Positions 8,395-17,202 of a stretch of 64,000 bases of DNA are shown piece after piece. How positions within the stretch are numbered: the stretch's first letter is position 1; the number at the start of each line of letters is the position of its first letter. The notes beneath the pieces are model-generated. The model was not told the DNA's origin. It saw only the letters and a program-made list of their open reading frames with translations, and did no database searches. The stretch lies in contig CAVYIY010000006.1 of assembly GCA_963768775.1 (NCBI GenBank), positions 620,001 through 684,000 of the forward strand. Reading direction: 5' to 3'. The position numbers and the translations under genes are program-made. Source of the stretch: FEN-33 sp963768775 (GTDB lineage: Archaea; Thermoplasmatota; Thermoplasmata; Methanomassiliicoccales; UBA472).

Positions 8395-11300
8395 GTGACT
8401 GGAGACTATCTGAAGCAGCTGCAGCTGACCAAGCAGCTGGAGCAGCGCACCAAGGAGGCGGCGCGCAACCGCAAGGAGGCGGAGGAGAAGATGGCGGAGT
8501 CAGAGAAAGCCATCATCTCTGCCAAGTCGTTCGACGCCAACACCGCCGAGGCGGACCGGTTGCTCCAGGAGAGCCGGCAGGCGAACCAGCAGAAGGACTA
8601 CAAGGAAGCCTTGGGCCTGGCCGCGAGGTCCCTCGAGGCGGTGGAGAAAGCGAAGAAGGCCAAGGTCTCCTCCATCATCGATTCCAGCCTCTCCCTGCTT
8701 CACCTGTTCGAGGCGAAGGACGTCCCCGGCGAGATACTCGCTTCCGCGGAGAAGGCCCAAGGCCTGCTCAACGAAGGCGCCATGGAGACCGCCCTGGCCA
8801 AAGCGCGGGAGCTCTGGGATGCTGCCGAACGATTCACTAATGCCAAGGAGGCGGACCGGCTTTCCTTGGCCCAGTCATTAATATTATTGGCCGAGAGGAA
8901 CTCCATCGTCCTGGGGGAGGAGAAGGCCCTGCTGGGCCAGTCCCGTCGGTACCTGGACCAAGGCGATCATGCCGATGCCGCTGCCAAATTGAACGAATGC
9001 CTGGCAGCCGTCCGGGAGGTGCTGCAGAGGGAGTTCACCGCTCGCATCGGGCACTATGGAGAGCTCTCGGAGAACGCCGCCGAGCTGGGCCAGAGCCTGG
9101 CGAAGGCCGACGAGACGGTCAAGCGGTCCCGGCAGGCGATCGAGGCGCGGGAGTACGAGTCCGCATTCGAGCTGCTCCGGACCGGAGATAAGGAAGCCAG
9201 AGCGTCCATCGCCCAAGCTCTATTCCAGAGATTCGACGGGATGAAGCAGCGCGCCACCACCCTCAAGGGGTATGGGGCGGACATAAGCCAATTGTCGAAC
9301 GAGGTGGCAAAGGGCAGGGAGCTGGCGCGCTCGGAGAGGCTCAACGAGGCGCTGCAGGAATGGCGGGCACTGGAGTCAAGCATCGCCGACCTGGAAACGG
9401 AGCAGTTGCTCCACTTGATCTCCGGCCTGCGCGACCGGCTGCTGATCGCCAAGAAGACCGGCACCGACACCACGGCAATCTTCGACAAGTTCCAGGAAGC
9501 GCGCCAGACGCTGGCCGCAGGGGACTTCTCCAAGGCATCCGCGACGGTCGCCGCGGCCGAGAGGATGCTGGAGAAGGCGCTGGAAGGCTATCGGGAGGTG
9601 GAGGCCGAGCTGGCCCGCACCAAGTCCCTCCTGCTGGAGGCGACGGCCCTGCAGGTCGACATCCAGGGCACCAAGCGCTGGCTGGAAAGGTCGAGGAAGC
9701 AGACCATCCAACGAGATTTCAAGGAGGCGGTTAAGTCCCTGCATGAGGCGCAGGACCTGGTTCATTCCGCGCTGCAGTCCAGCCTGGGAGGGGACATCAT
9801 GCGGGCGGAGATGCGCGTCACCTCCGGACTGAAGATCGGGGCCGACGTCTCCGGGGAGAGCGCCGCCCTGGAGGAGACCATCGCGAAGGTCAAATCTCAC
9901 CATTACTCAGGAGTGAAGGCGGCGATCGAAGAGGTGATCGCCAAGGTCGATGCCAAGATCAAGGAGATCGCCGAGAAGACGATCGCCGATGCCATGCAGA
10001 TGTTCGATGGGTACAAGGGGCCCTTGGACGTCACGCCGTACAGAAGCGCGGTCGGTCAGGCGGGCGAGGCGCTGCAGGCGGGGAACTCAAGCAAGGCCTA
10101 TGAGCTGGCGGCCGGCACCATGAAGCTGGTGCACAAGGACGAGCTGAAGGCGCTGGAGACGCGGATGGAGGTCACCAGGCACCTGCTGGCCATCGCCAAG
10201 GACGTCGGCTGCGAGAGCATCATGCTCAATGATAAGCTCGCCCGGGCCGACGACCTGCGCCGCCGGGGGGCCGCCTCCGACTCCCTCGCCCTGACCACGG
10301 AGGTATTCCATTACGTCCAGAGCATCGTCAAGGACGAGCTGACCCGGCGGCTGACCGCGCTCTCTAGGGCGGTCTCATCCGCCCGGAGGAACGGAGTGGA
10401 GGTCCTGCAGGCCGACCGCCTGAGCGAGGAGTCCACCCGGGCGCTGGGCAAGGACGACCTGGAACGGAGCTATGCCTTGCTGAAGGAGGCAGAGGTCACG
10501 CTGGACCGGCTCACCTCCTCCTATACCCGGCTCTACGACCGCATCTTGGAGGTCACCTCCCTGCTCAAGGAGGCGGAGGCGAACCAATTGAACGCTTCCA
10601 AGGAGGTCGAGCTGCTGGGGGTGGCCAAGAGGCTGTTCGAATCGGGCCGGTACGATGAGACGTTCCCGGCGGCGGCAAAGGCCTTCGTGGAGGCGGAGAA
10701 GCTCGTCGCTCCGTACGTCGCGCCCAAGCGCGTGGCGGCGGTGCGAGACCTGCTCCAGGTGGCCAAGCGGCTAGGCTTCGACGCGGTCGGTGTGGAGCAG
10801 AGCATCCAAGCGGCCGAGGCCATGCTAGAGCGGAAGGAATGGCTGCCGGTGATGACCACCTCGCGCGAGGCGGAGCGGGCGATATTCAATGTGCTGGTGA
10901 GGGGCGCGCAGGACGAGATGGAGAATGCGCGCGCCCTGTTCTCGCGGGCCAGGGAGGGCGGCTCCGACGTGAGCGGGGCCCAACAGATCCTGGCGAAAGC
11001 GGATTCATTGCTGGAGGAGCGGAGAGTTTACGATGCGCTCCGCGCCATAGAGCTGGCGAAGAGCGAGCTGGACCAGGCGTTGCTCCTGAGCGACCGGTCG
11101 GAGGAGACCATCACCACGGCGCAGGCGATCGTCTCCGACGCCCAAGAGTTCGGGGTGAGCACCATAGCCGCGCAGGAGCTGCTGCGCCAGGCATCCAATT
11201 ACGCCAAGCTGGGCCGCCACGGTATCGCCCATGAGCTGGCCAAGAAGGCGGGTGACCAGGCGGGGCAGGCGGCCGCCGAGCTGGTGCAGGAGCAGCTGAG

Positions 11301-12723
11301 GAAGCAGGAACTTACCTATCATCAACTGGGGCTGGAAGGCCCGGACCTGGAGTCGGCGCTGCGGGGACGCTCGGAGGTGGACAAGCGGCTGGAGGCGAAG
11401 CGCTTCCGCGAGGCCTCGGCGCTGGTGAAGAACGTCGAGCTGGAGCTCGCCAAGGTGAGGGAGCAGAAGGAGCTCACCGAGCGCATCCTGAAGGATCTGG
11501 AGGCCAAGGTGGCCGAAGCGATGCGCAAGGGACTTGCCACGGACACCATCGAGCAGACCATGCTCCGGGCGAAGGAGAAGCTCGGCCAGGGCTCTTTCGG
11601 AGAGGCGTTCGCGCTGACCGTGAGCGGAGCGGACGAGCTCAAGGCGAAGAGCGGCATGTTCAGCCGGAGGACGACGGAACTGGACGACCTGATCAAGGAG
11701 GCCGAGGGGCTCGACGACCCCAAGGCGATCAAGCGAGTGCGGGACATCGCCGAGCAGGCCAGGCGCAACCTGGACGCCTCCGACTACGAATTGGCAACGC
11801 TGCATACTCGGCGGGCCAAGGCGGCGCTGCAAGAAGCGGTGACGAGGAGCAGCGCGGAGCTGGTGCGGCAATTGGGCGCATTGCTCTCGCTGGCAGAGGA
11901 GATGAAGCTGGACCAGAAGGCCATCCCCGCCCAGGCGCGGAATGCGCACGCGGCGAAGAAGGAAGGCAGCCCGGTCGGGCTGCCCCAGCTCAGGGAATCG
12001 GTGCTGGGGATGCAGGCGCTGCTGATCAGACAGATGGGTGAGAAGAGGCAGGCGATCGAGGGCAGGATGAGGGAGGCGCGGGGCAACGGCGCGGACGTGT
12101 CCGCCTCGCAGGACTTCATCGCCAAGGCGGGGGGGGCGATCAAGAACGCGGAGCTGCGCCAGGCCTGGCTGGACCTGCAGGGGGCCGAGACCCACGTCGG
12201 CGTGGCGCTGGACACGCAGCGGAATTACGTCGACCTGCGCACCAATGTGGAAGCGCGCATAGACAAGGCGCGCAAGAACGGCATCGAACTGAAGGAATCC
12301 ATTTCACTGTACCGCGCGGCGGAGGCGAGCAAGACCACGGACCACGGCGCGGCCCTGGCGAAGATGAGGGAGGCGCTCGCCGCGGCCGAGAGGGCGGTGG
12401 AGGACTTCATGCCCGACATCCAGCTGGACATCGATTTCGTGGAAAAGATGGCGGCATGGCAGTGGTCGAAGGCGGTCATGCGCTACTCCAACAAGGCGAA
12501 GGCGATGGCACGGGAAGTGAACATCACCATCCTGGGCGATCTGGAGGCGAAGGGCCTGGTGGCGCTGCCGAAGCTGAGAGGCGGCGAGTCCGGATCGATG
12601 CAGATCGAGGTCCTGCCGAAGAAGGCAGGCACATTGCACGTCGTCCTCGGCCTGGAATGCCGCCCGGTCCTGTCGAACGACCCGGTCGGATTCGAATTTG
12701 GTTTCGACGTGAACGTCGGATGA
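8395..12723 (+). CDS. Giant alpha-helical repeat protein with C-terminal beta domain
   Basis: 1442 residues, GTG start. No known family is recognised. Residues of about 20-1340 are built from tandem helical hairpins with a period close to 63 residues. The recurring turn (A-x-x-x-G-x-D/E-V/S) begins near residues 286, 352, 415, 473, 537, 601, 663, 726, 790, 853, 916, 979, 1042, 1105, 1166, 1228 and 1293, with four weaker units before these. Each unit is a helix, the Gly turn, a second helix, then G-x-Y/F-x-x-A and a third Ala-rich helix, suggesting a TPR-like solenoid or long coiled-coil bundle. Residues of about 1370-1442 form a beta-rich domain containing LPKLRGGESGSMQIEVLPKK, resembling an Ig-like sandwich. 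There is no signal peptide or TM segment, so it is cytoplasmic. Composition is normal for the genome. Confidence 0.9.
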   Translation: MTGDYLKQLQLTKQLEQRTKEAARNRKEAEEKMAESEKAIISAKSFDANTAEADRLLQESRQANQQKDYKEALGLAARSLEAVEKAKKAKVSSIIDSSLSLLHLFEAKDVPGEILASAEKAQGLLNEGAMETALAKARELWDAAERFTNAKEADRLSLAQSLILLAERNSIVLGEEKALLGQSRRYLDQGDHADAAAKLNECLAAVREVLQREFTARIGHYGELSENAAELGQSLAKADETVKRSRQAIEAREYESAFELLRTGDKEARASIAQALFQRFDGMKQRATTLKGYGADISQLSNEVAKGRELARSERLNEALQEWRALESSIADLETEQLLHLISGLRDRLLIAKKTGTDTTAIFDKFQEARQTLAAGDFSKASATVAAAERMLEKALEGYREVEAELARTKSLLLEATALQVDIQGTKRWLERSRKQTIQRDFKEAVKSLHEAQDLVHSALQSSLGGDIMRAEMRVTSGLKIGADVSGESAALEETIAKVKSHHYSGVKAAIEEVIAKVDAKIKEIAEKTIADAMQMFDGYKGPLDVTPYRSAVGQAGEALQAGNSSKAYELAAGTMKLVHKDELKALETRMEVTRHLLAIAKDVGCESIMLNDKLARADDLRRRGAASDSLALTTEVFHYVQSIVKDELTRRLTALSRAVSSARRNGVEVLQADRLSEESTRALGKDDLERSYALLKEAEVTLDRLTSSYTRLYDRILEVTSLLKEAEANQLNASKEVELLGVAKRLFESGRYDETFPAAAKAFVEAEKLVAPYVAPKRVAAVRDLLQVAKRLGFDAVGVEQSIQAAEAMLERKEWLPVMTTSREAERAIFNVLVRGAQDEMENARALFSRAREGGSDVSGAQQILAKADSLLEERRVYDALRAIELAKSELDQALLLSDRSEETITTAQAIVSDAQEFGVSTIAAQELLRQASNYAKLGRHGIAHELAKKAGDQAGQAAAELVQEQLRKQELTYHQLGLEGPDLESALRGRSEVDKRLEAKRFREASALVKNVELELAKVREQKELTERILKDLEAKVAEAMRKGLATDTIEQTMLRAKEKLGQGSFGEAFALTVSGADELKAKSGMFSRRTTELDDLIKEAEGLDDPKAIKRVRDIAEQARRNLDASDYELATLHTRRAKAALQEAVTRSSAELVRQLGALLSLAEEMKLDQKAIPAQARNAHAAKKEGSPVGLPQLRESVLGMQALLIRQMGEKRQAIEGRMREARGNGADVSASQDFIAKAGGAIKNAELRQAWLDLQGAETHVGVALDTQRNYVDLRTNVEARIDKARKNGIELKESISLYRAAEASKTTDHGAALAKMREALAAAERAVEDFMPDIQLDIDFVEKMAAWQWSKAVMRYSNKAKAMAREVNITILGDLEAKGLVALPKLRGGESGSMQIEVLPKKAGTLHVVLGLECRPVLSNDPVGFEFGFDVNVG

Positions 12724-12835
12724 TACGAGCTCGAACATCTCTTCCACGATCTGGATGTATTGCTCACGCGCTCGATCACTGACATATCGACCGATGGGGA
12801 TTAGTTCACATCACGAATCGAAGGAGACGCCAGCG

Positions 12836-13238
12836 TCAGGAAAATGGCGTGAACTTGTAACCGTAGTGGATGACGCCGGCCGGGCCATCCTCGCCGAGCT
12901 TCCGCAACGTGGCCTTGACCTTCATGCCGATCTCCACCTCCTTCGGGTCGACGTCGATGAGCTGCGCGGTCACCATGACGCCCTCGTCCATCCGGATGAT
13001 GGCCATGACGTAGGGCTTCTGCATCTCGAACTGGCTCGGGGCCTCGTGCACCACGGTGAAGGAGTATACCTCTCCCTCGCCCTTCAGCTGGAGCGGCTCC
13101 ATCTTCCCGATGGACTTGCGGTGGCAGGTCGGGCAGACGTACCGCGGCGGGAAGAAGACCTTGCCGCAGACGCCGCACTTGCGACGCGGTCAGGTTGTAC
13201 CGGGACGCGTTCTCCCTCCAGAACCTGGCGGTCGTCAT
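12836..13238 (-). CDS. DUF35 OB-fold acyl-CoA-associated protein (one indel)
   Basis: About 133 residues after correcting one shift near 13190. The N-terminus is a short helix, then a rubredoxin-like zinc ribbon (CGVCGK ... CPTCHR). From residue 45 on an OB fold follows (LQLKGEGEVYSFTVVHEAP ... AQLIDVDPKEVEIG). In archaea this protein bridges the thiolase and HMG-CoA synthase active sites in a three-protein complex. Its ATG overlaps the thiolase stop as TGATG. Total length is 3n+1, consistent with one inserted base, apparently a C in the TCGCAAG context. Confidence 0.88.
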
Positions 13239-14411
13239 CAGGCCACCCCCAGTATGGTGACGACGACCGTGGCGCCGGTGCCGCCGACGTTCTGCGCCAG
13301 GCCGACCTTGCGCGCCGGCCACCTGGCGCTTTCCGGCCTGTACCGCGCAGCTGGGTGACGACCTCGACGATCTGCGCCACGCCGGTGGCGCCGATCGGGT
13401 CGCCCCGGGCCTTCAGTCCGCCGGAGGTGTTGATGGCGATCTTGCCGCCGATCGCGATCTGCCCGTCCACGGTCGCCTTTCCGCCCTCTCCCTTCGGGAA
13501 GAAGCCCAGGTCCTCGATCGCCAGTATCTCCGATATGGTGAAGTTGTCGTGCACCTCGGCCAACTGGATGTCCTTCGGCGTCCAGCCCGGCCTGCTTGAA
13601 CGCGCGCTCCGCCGCGACCGGGTGGCGTCGAACGAAGTGATGTCCGAACGGTGATGCAACGCCAGCGTGTCCGATGCCTGCGCCGATGCCAGTATCTTGA
13701 CCGGCGTGTCGGTGTACTTGCTGCGCCTTGTCCATGGCGCAGAGCACGACCGCCGCCGCTCCGTCGGAGTTCGGGGCGCAGTCGAACATGCCCAGCGGGT
13801 CGGCCACCGGCGGGGCGCGTGAGCACGGTGTCCAGGTCTGATCTCCTTCTGGAACTGGGCCTTCGGGTTCAGCGAGCCGTGCTTGTGGTTCTTGACCGCC
13901 ACCGAGGCGATCTGCTCCCGGGTGGTGCCGAAATCGTGCATGTGCCGGCGGGCGATCATGGCGTGCAGCGACGGGAACGTGGCTCCGAAGGTCACCTCCC
14001 ACTGCTGGTCCGCCGCCGACGACTGGATCTCGTTGCGACTCGTGTCGCCCACGTCGGTCATCTTCTCCGCGCCGCCGACCACGACGATGTCGTGCATTCC
14101 GGACGCCACGGCCATGTAGCCCTGGCGCAGCGCCAGGCCGCCGGACGCCCCGGCCGCCTCCACCCGGGTCGCCGGGATGTTGTCCCTGGCCATTCCGGAG
14201 TAGTCGGCGATCAGCGCCGCGACGTGCTCCTGCTCGATGAAGCGCCCGGCGGACATGTTGCCGACGTACAGCGCGTCGATCTCCTCGCCGGACAGGTTGG
14301 CGTCGTGCACCGCCGCCAGGCCGGCCTGCGATGCCGATCTCTCGGAAGCGACAGGTCCCACAGCTCGCCGAACTTGGTGTCGCCGATGCCGATGACTGCC
14401 ACTTCTCTCAT
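13238..14411 (-). CDS. Acetyl-CoA C-acetyltransferase, archaeal type (several indels)
   Basis: Thiolase that condenses two acetyl-CoA as the first mevalonate step. It starts at the ATG at 14411 behind GGAGGTCGA with MREVAVIGIGDTKFGELW, and ends NVGGTGATVVVTILGVA. The frame changes about six times (near 14340, 13825, 13720, 13625, 13590, 13345 and 13310), but the conceptual protein is continuous: NTSGGLKARGDPIGATG and EVHDNFTISEILAIEDLGFF are textbook SCP2-type thiolase segments. Where archaeal homologues have the nucleophilic Cys in EAACASGG, this sequence reads EAAGASGG. That is either another base error or a dead enzyme. Neighbours are HMG-CoA synthase and DUF35. Confidence 0.85.
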
Positions 14412-15475
14412 TCGACCTCCCCTCCTTGCATGCTGGATCTTGCCGCGGAACTTGGCGTAGGTGGCGTAGTCGATGAACTTCTTGTTCTCGACCAGCTGCT
14501 TCACCGTGGCGCCTCCTCCCGGTCGTAATTGCGTGATGTTGTCCGTGACGGTGATGTCGAAGCCGTCCGCGCCGGCGCCGGAGCCGTAGGCGACGACGAA
14601 GATGCGGTCGCCCGGCTTGGCGACGTCCAGTATCGCCGCCAGACCCAGCGGCACCGCGCCGGAGTAGGTGTTGCCGATGACCGGCGTCAGCAGCCCGATC
14701 TCGATCTGCTTCTCGGTGAAGCCGAGCTGCTTGGCCACCCGCATCGGGAACTTGCCGTTGGGCTGGTGGAAGACCGCGTATGGTAGTCGGTTGGCTTCGT
14801 CTCCGACCTTCTCCATGAGGCCCTTGCCGGCCGGCCGGGATGTGCTTGAAGTATGCCGGCTCGCCGGTGAACCGACCGCCGTGGGACGGGATAGGGCTGC
14901 CCTTCCCGCCTCCAGAAGTCCGGGGTGTCGGTGGTGTAAGAGTAAGTCGGATTGAGCGTGGCGATCGATCTCTGCGGAACCGATGAGGTATGCCGCGCCA
15001 CCGGCCGAGGCGGAGTACTCCAGCGCGTCGCCCGGCGCGCCCTGCGAGGTGTCGGCGCCGATGGCCACGCCGTACTTGACCATGCCCGAACCGACCAGGC
15101 CCATGCAGGTCTGGATCGCCGCCGTTCCGGCCTTGCAGGCGAACTCGAAATCGGCCACGGTGAGGTTCGGCGAGGCCTCGATCGCCTCGGCGACGATGGT
15201 GCCGGTCGGCTTCACCGCGTAGGGGTGCGACTCCGAACCGACGTACAACGCCCCGATAGTCCTGGGATTCACGTTGGTCCGCCGCATCATGCGCGCGAGC
15301 CGCCTCCACCGAGATGGTGATGACATCCTCGTCCGGGGACGGGACCGACTTGCAGAAGATCAGCAGGTTCTTGCGACATCAGTTCGCCGTCCGCGCCCCA
15401 GACCCGGCCGATCTCCTGCGGCGCGATGCTGTAGCGCGGCACGTACGCGCCATAGCTTACAATACCAACATCCAT
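14408..15475 (-). CDS. Hydroxymethylglutaryl-CoA synthase (several indels)
   Basis: Makes HMG-CoA from acetoacetyl-CoA and acetyl-CoA for archaeal lipid synthesis. The start is the ATG at 15475 with GGAGGG six bases upstream, not the ATG at 15481 that touches it. The catalytic Cys is in DFEFACKAGTAAIQ. Further conserved pieces are GGRFTGEPAYFKHI, LPYAVFHQPNGKFP and GLLTPVIGNTYSGAVPLGLA. Frame changes occur near 15375, 15300, 14975, 14900 and 14830 and near the 3' end, where one frame gives a TGA overlapping the thiolase ATG. The gene lies between the XRE regulator and the thiolase, the order known in other Euryarchaeota. Confidence 0.88.
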
Positions 15476-15489
15476 TGTCATCCCTCCAT

Positions 15490-16170
15490 CTAATCTTCCA
15501 GGCGCTCCACGAGCGCTGGTATCGGCAATGTCGGTCTTGATCAGCGGATAGATCTCCAGGGTCGCCAGCCGCATCGCCAGGTCGTCCACGTGCTCCGGCC
15601 GGTGGTAGCACGACCAGGGCCGGCTTCAGCGGATGCGCGCGGATGGCGATCATGGGCGACCGGCCGAACTTGACCCCGGTGAAGATCAGTGCCCGCTCGC
15701 GAGCTCCAGCCGTAGATCTTCAGGTAGTCCATCGAGCTCAGCGAGGTGATCGCCTTCATCGAATCGATGATCGTGAAGCCGTGGATGTCCCTGTCCAGCG
15801 GCACCTGCTTCGCCAGGTTCTTGCCTTCGATGGCCTCGACGAATTCGTTGGCAGAGATGGAATGCGTGAACTCCTTGATGGAGATGATGCACTCCGACCG
15901 TTCTGCCAGGTTGTAGCGCTTGATCACCTTCCCGCCATTGGCCTGGTCGATGTCCAGCAGCCCATCGATGATCTTGCGCACGATCACGATCCCGGGCGAC
16001 TTCCTCCGCCCCGATTCATAATCGGAAATGACCGAGGGCGTCACGCCCAATCGGCGCGCCAGCTCCTGCTGCGATGCCCCAAACTCTTCCCGCCATTTGC
16101 GGATGGTCCGGCCCGAATCGCTCGAAAGGGTGATCTCGCCGGCCATCTTCTCCCGGAGCTGTTCCCTCAT
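15490..16170 (-). CDS. XRE-type HTH regulator of the mevalonate operon (indels near 3' end)
   Basis: About 226 residues. An N-terminal helix-turn-helix (SQQELARRLGVTPSVISDYE at about residues 35-54) is followed by an uncharacterised alpha-beta domain conserved in archaeal homologues (TIIDSMKAITSLSSMDYLKI). The frame changes around 15700 and 15530; the correct frame ends in VERLED and a TAG at 15490-15492, 14 bases before the HMG-CoA synthase ATG. The start is the ATG at 16170. Genes of this type precede HMG-CoA synthase in many Euryarchaeota and are presumed, though not shown here, to control the pathway. Confidence 0.85.
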
Positions 16171-16193
16171 ATGGCGGGAGAGAATTACTTCTT

Positions 16194-16203
16194 TATTTAA
16201 ATA
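16194..16203 (-). promoter_or_regulatory. TATA box of the mevalonate operon
   Basis: The self-complementary TATTTAAATA ends 24 bases before the regulator ATG at 16170, giving a predicted start of transcription at or very near the start codon. It is the only strongly AT-rich element in this intergenic region. Confidence 0.6.
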
Positions 16204-16336
16204 TGTCGTACAACGCCTACGACGTTCCGCGATACCTTGATATCGCTCGCGGTGACTGGTGAGCGGCAATACGCCCGCTGAGTTTTCGCTCGAATGCATT
16301 AAATAGCGCGCTTTTGCTGAATCAACCGGTAGTCAA

Positions 16337-17023
16337 TTGTTACAGGTAACGGAAGACTTGGGATTGCATGATCGCCAGCATGTCTTCCGCGACCGCAGGG
16401 ACGCGGGGATCCTGCTCGGTGAGATGCTCATCGAGTATGGCTCCAGCAACGCCGTCGTCCTGGCGATCCCCGCAGGCGGCATCCCGGTGGCGAGGGAGGC
16501 GGCGCGCCTGCTGAACCTCAAGCTCGACGTCGCCATCGCCAGAAAGGTGCAGCTGCCTGATGAGCCGGAGGCGGGCTTCGGGGCGATCGGGCCGGACGAC
16601 GTGCTGGTGCTGAACGACGACCTGATCAATGCGACTGGCCTCACTCAGGACATCATCGAGAGGCAGGTGCAGAAGGCAAGGCAGAGCGTGCGCTGGAGAG
16701 AGGAGATATTCCGGGAGAACCAGCCTTATCCCAGCCTTAAGCGGAAGATCGTGATCATCGTAGACGATGGGATTGCATCTGGATACACCATGCTGGCGGT
16801 AATCCGTTTCGCCAAGGAGAGCGGCGCGAGCAAGGTGATCGTGGCCGTCCCAACGGCCTCAGAGAGGGCAACGGAGATGGTGCTGCAGGAGGCGGACGAG
16901 GTGTATGTCCTGAATGTACGTTCGGGGCCGGTATTCGCAGTGGCGGATGCTTATGAGCATTGGAACGACATCAGCGACGATGAAGCGCTATCGATCCTAC
17001 AGACGAGCCGCTCTGAGCAATGA
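16337..17023 (+). CDS. Phosphoribosyltransferase-family protein
   Basis: 228 residues, TTG start (no in-frame ATG nearby, so the exact start is uncertain). Type I PRTase fold. The N-terminal FRDRRDAGILLGEML and the VVLAIPAGGIPVA loop precede the PRPP-binding motif IVIIVDDGIASGYT at about residues 137-150. This group of proteins (predicted phosphoribosyltransferases, COG1926) has no assigned substrate. It stands alone between the divergent mevalonate operon and the tRNA. Confidence 0.85.
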   Translation: MLQVTEDLGLHDRQHVFRDRRDAGILLGEMLIEYGSSNAVVLAIPAGGIPVAREAARLLNLKLDVAIARKVQLPDEPEAGFGAIGPDDVLVLNDDLINATGLTQDIIERQVQKARQSVRWREEIFRENQPYPSLKRKIVIIVDDGIASGYTMLAVIRFAKESGASKVIVAVPTASERATEMVLQEADEVYVLNVRSGPVFAVADAYEHWNDISDDEALSILQTSRSEQ

Positions 17024-17090
17024 ACCATTCACCAATCTCAAGCATCGCATTCATAATTGAATTGGCTTGACACCAGGATAGAGAGATGTT

Positions 17091-17098
17091 TTTATATT
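17091..17098 (+). promoter_or_regulatory. TATA box of tRNA-Pro
   Basis: TTTATATT centred about 31 bases upstream of the mature tRNA 5' end, the normal distance for archaeal tRNA promoters. Confidence 0.65.
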
Positions 17099-17125
17099 CC
17101 GACCATATTAAGCCGAATGCTCCGA

Positions 17126-17202
17126 GGGTCTGTGGGCTAGCTTGGTCAAACTTCATGGTTCGGGACCATGAGTCTCCGGTTCAAATCCGGACAGACCCAC
17201 CA
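17126..17202 (+). tRNA. tRNA-Pro (anticodon CGG), CCA encoded
   Basis: The cloverleaf can be drawn by hand. The acceptor GGGTCTG (17126-17132) pairs with CAGACCC (17192-17198), followed by discriminator A and an encoded CCA. The anticodon stem CATGG/CCATG (17154-17158, 17166-17170) closes the loop TTCGGGA with anticodon CGG at 17161-17163. The T arm is TCCGG-TTCAAAT-CCGGA. It serves as the integration site of the adjacent element: its last 17 bases are duplicated at 35656-35672. Confidence 0.95.
17186..17202 (+). repeat. attL: tRNA-proximal direct repeat of the integrated element
   Basis: TCCGGACAGACCCACCA, the 3' half of the T stem plus the acceptor end and CCA of tRNA-Pro. An identical 17-mer in the same orientation occurs at 35656-35672; flanking bases differ on both sides. 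An integrase gene starts directly beside it. Confidence 0.9.

Noticed and set aside
12483..12785. Long minus-strand ORFs opposite the giant repeat protein
   Set aside because: They are shadows of a GC-rich, Glu/Ala/Lys-rich coding strand and contain no recognisable domains.
13084..15309. A genuine 741-residue minus-strand fusion protein
   Set aside because: The long frame arises because indels string together pieces of HMG-CoA synthase, thiolase and out-of-frame sequence. Correcting the frames gives the separate, well-known proteins.
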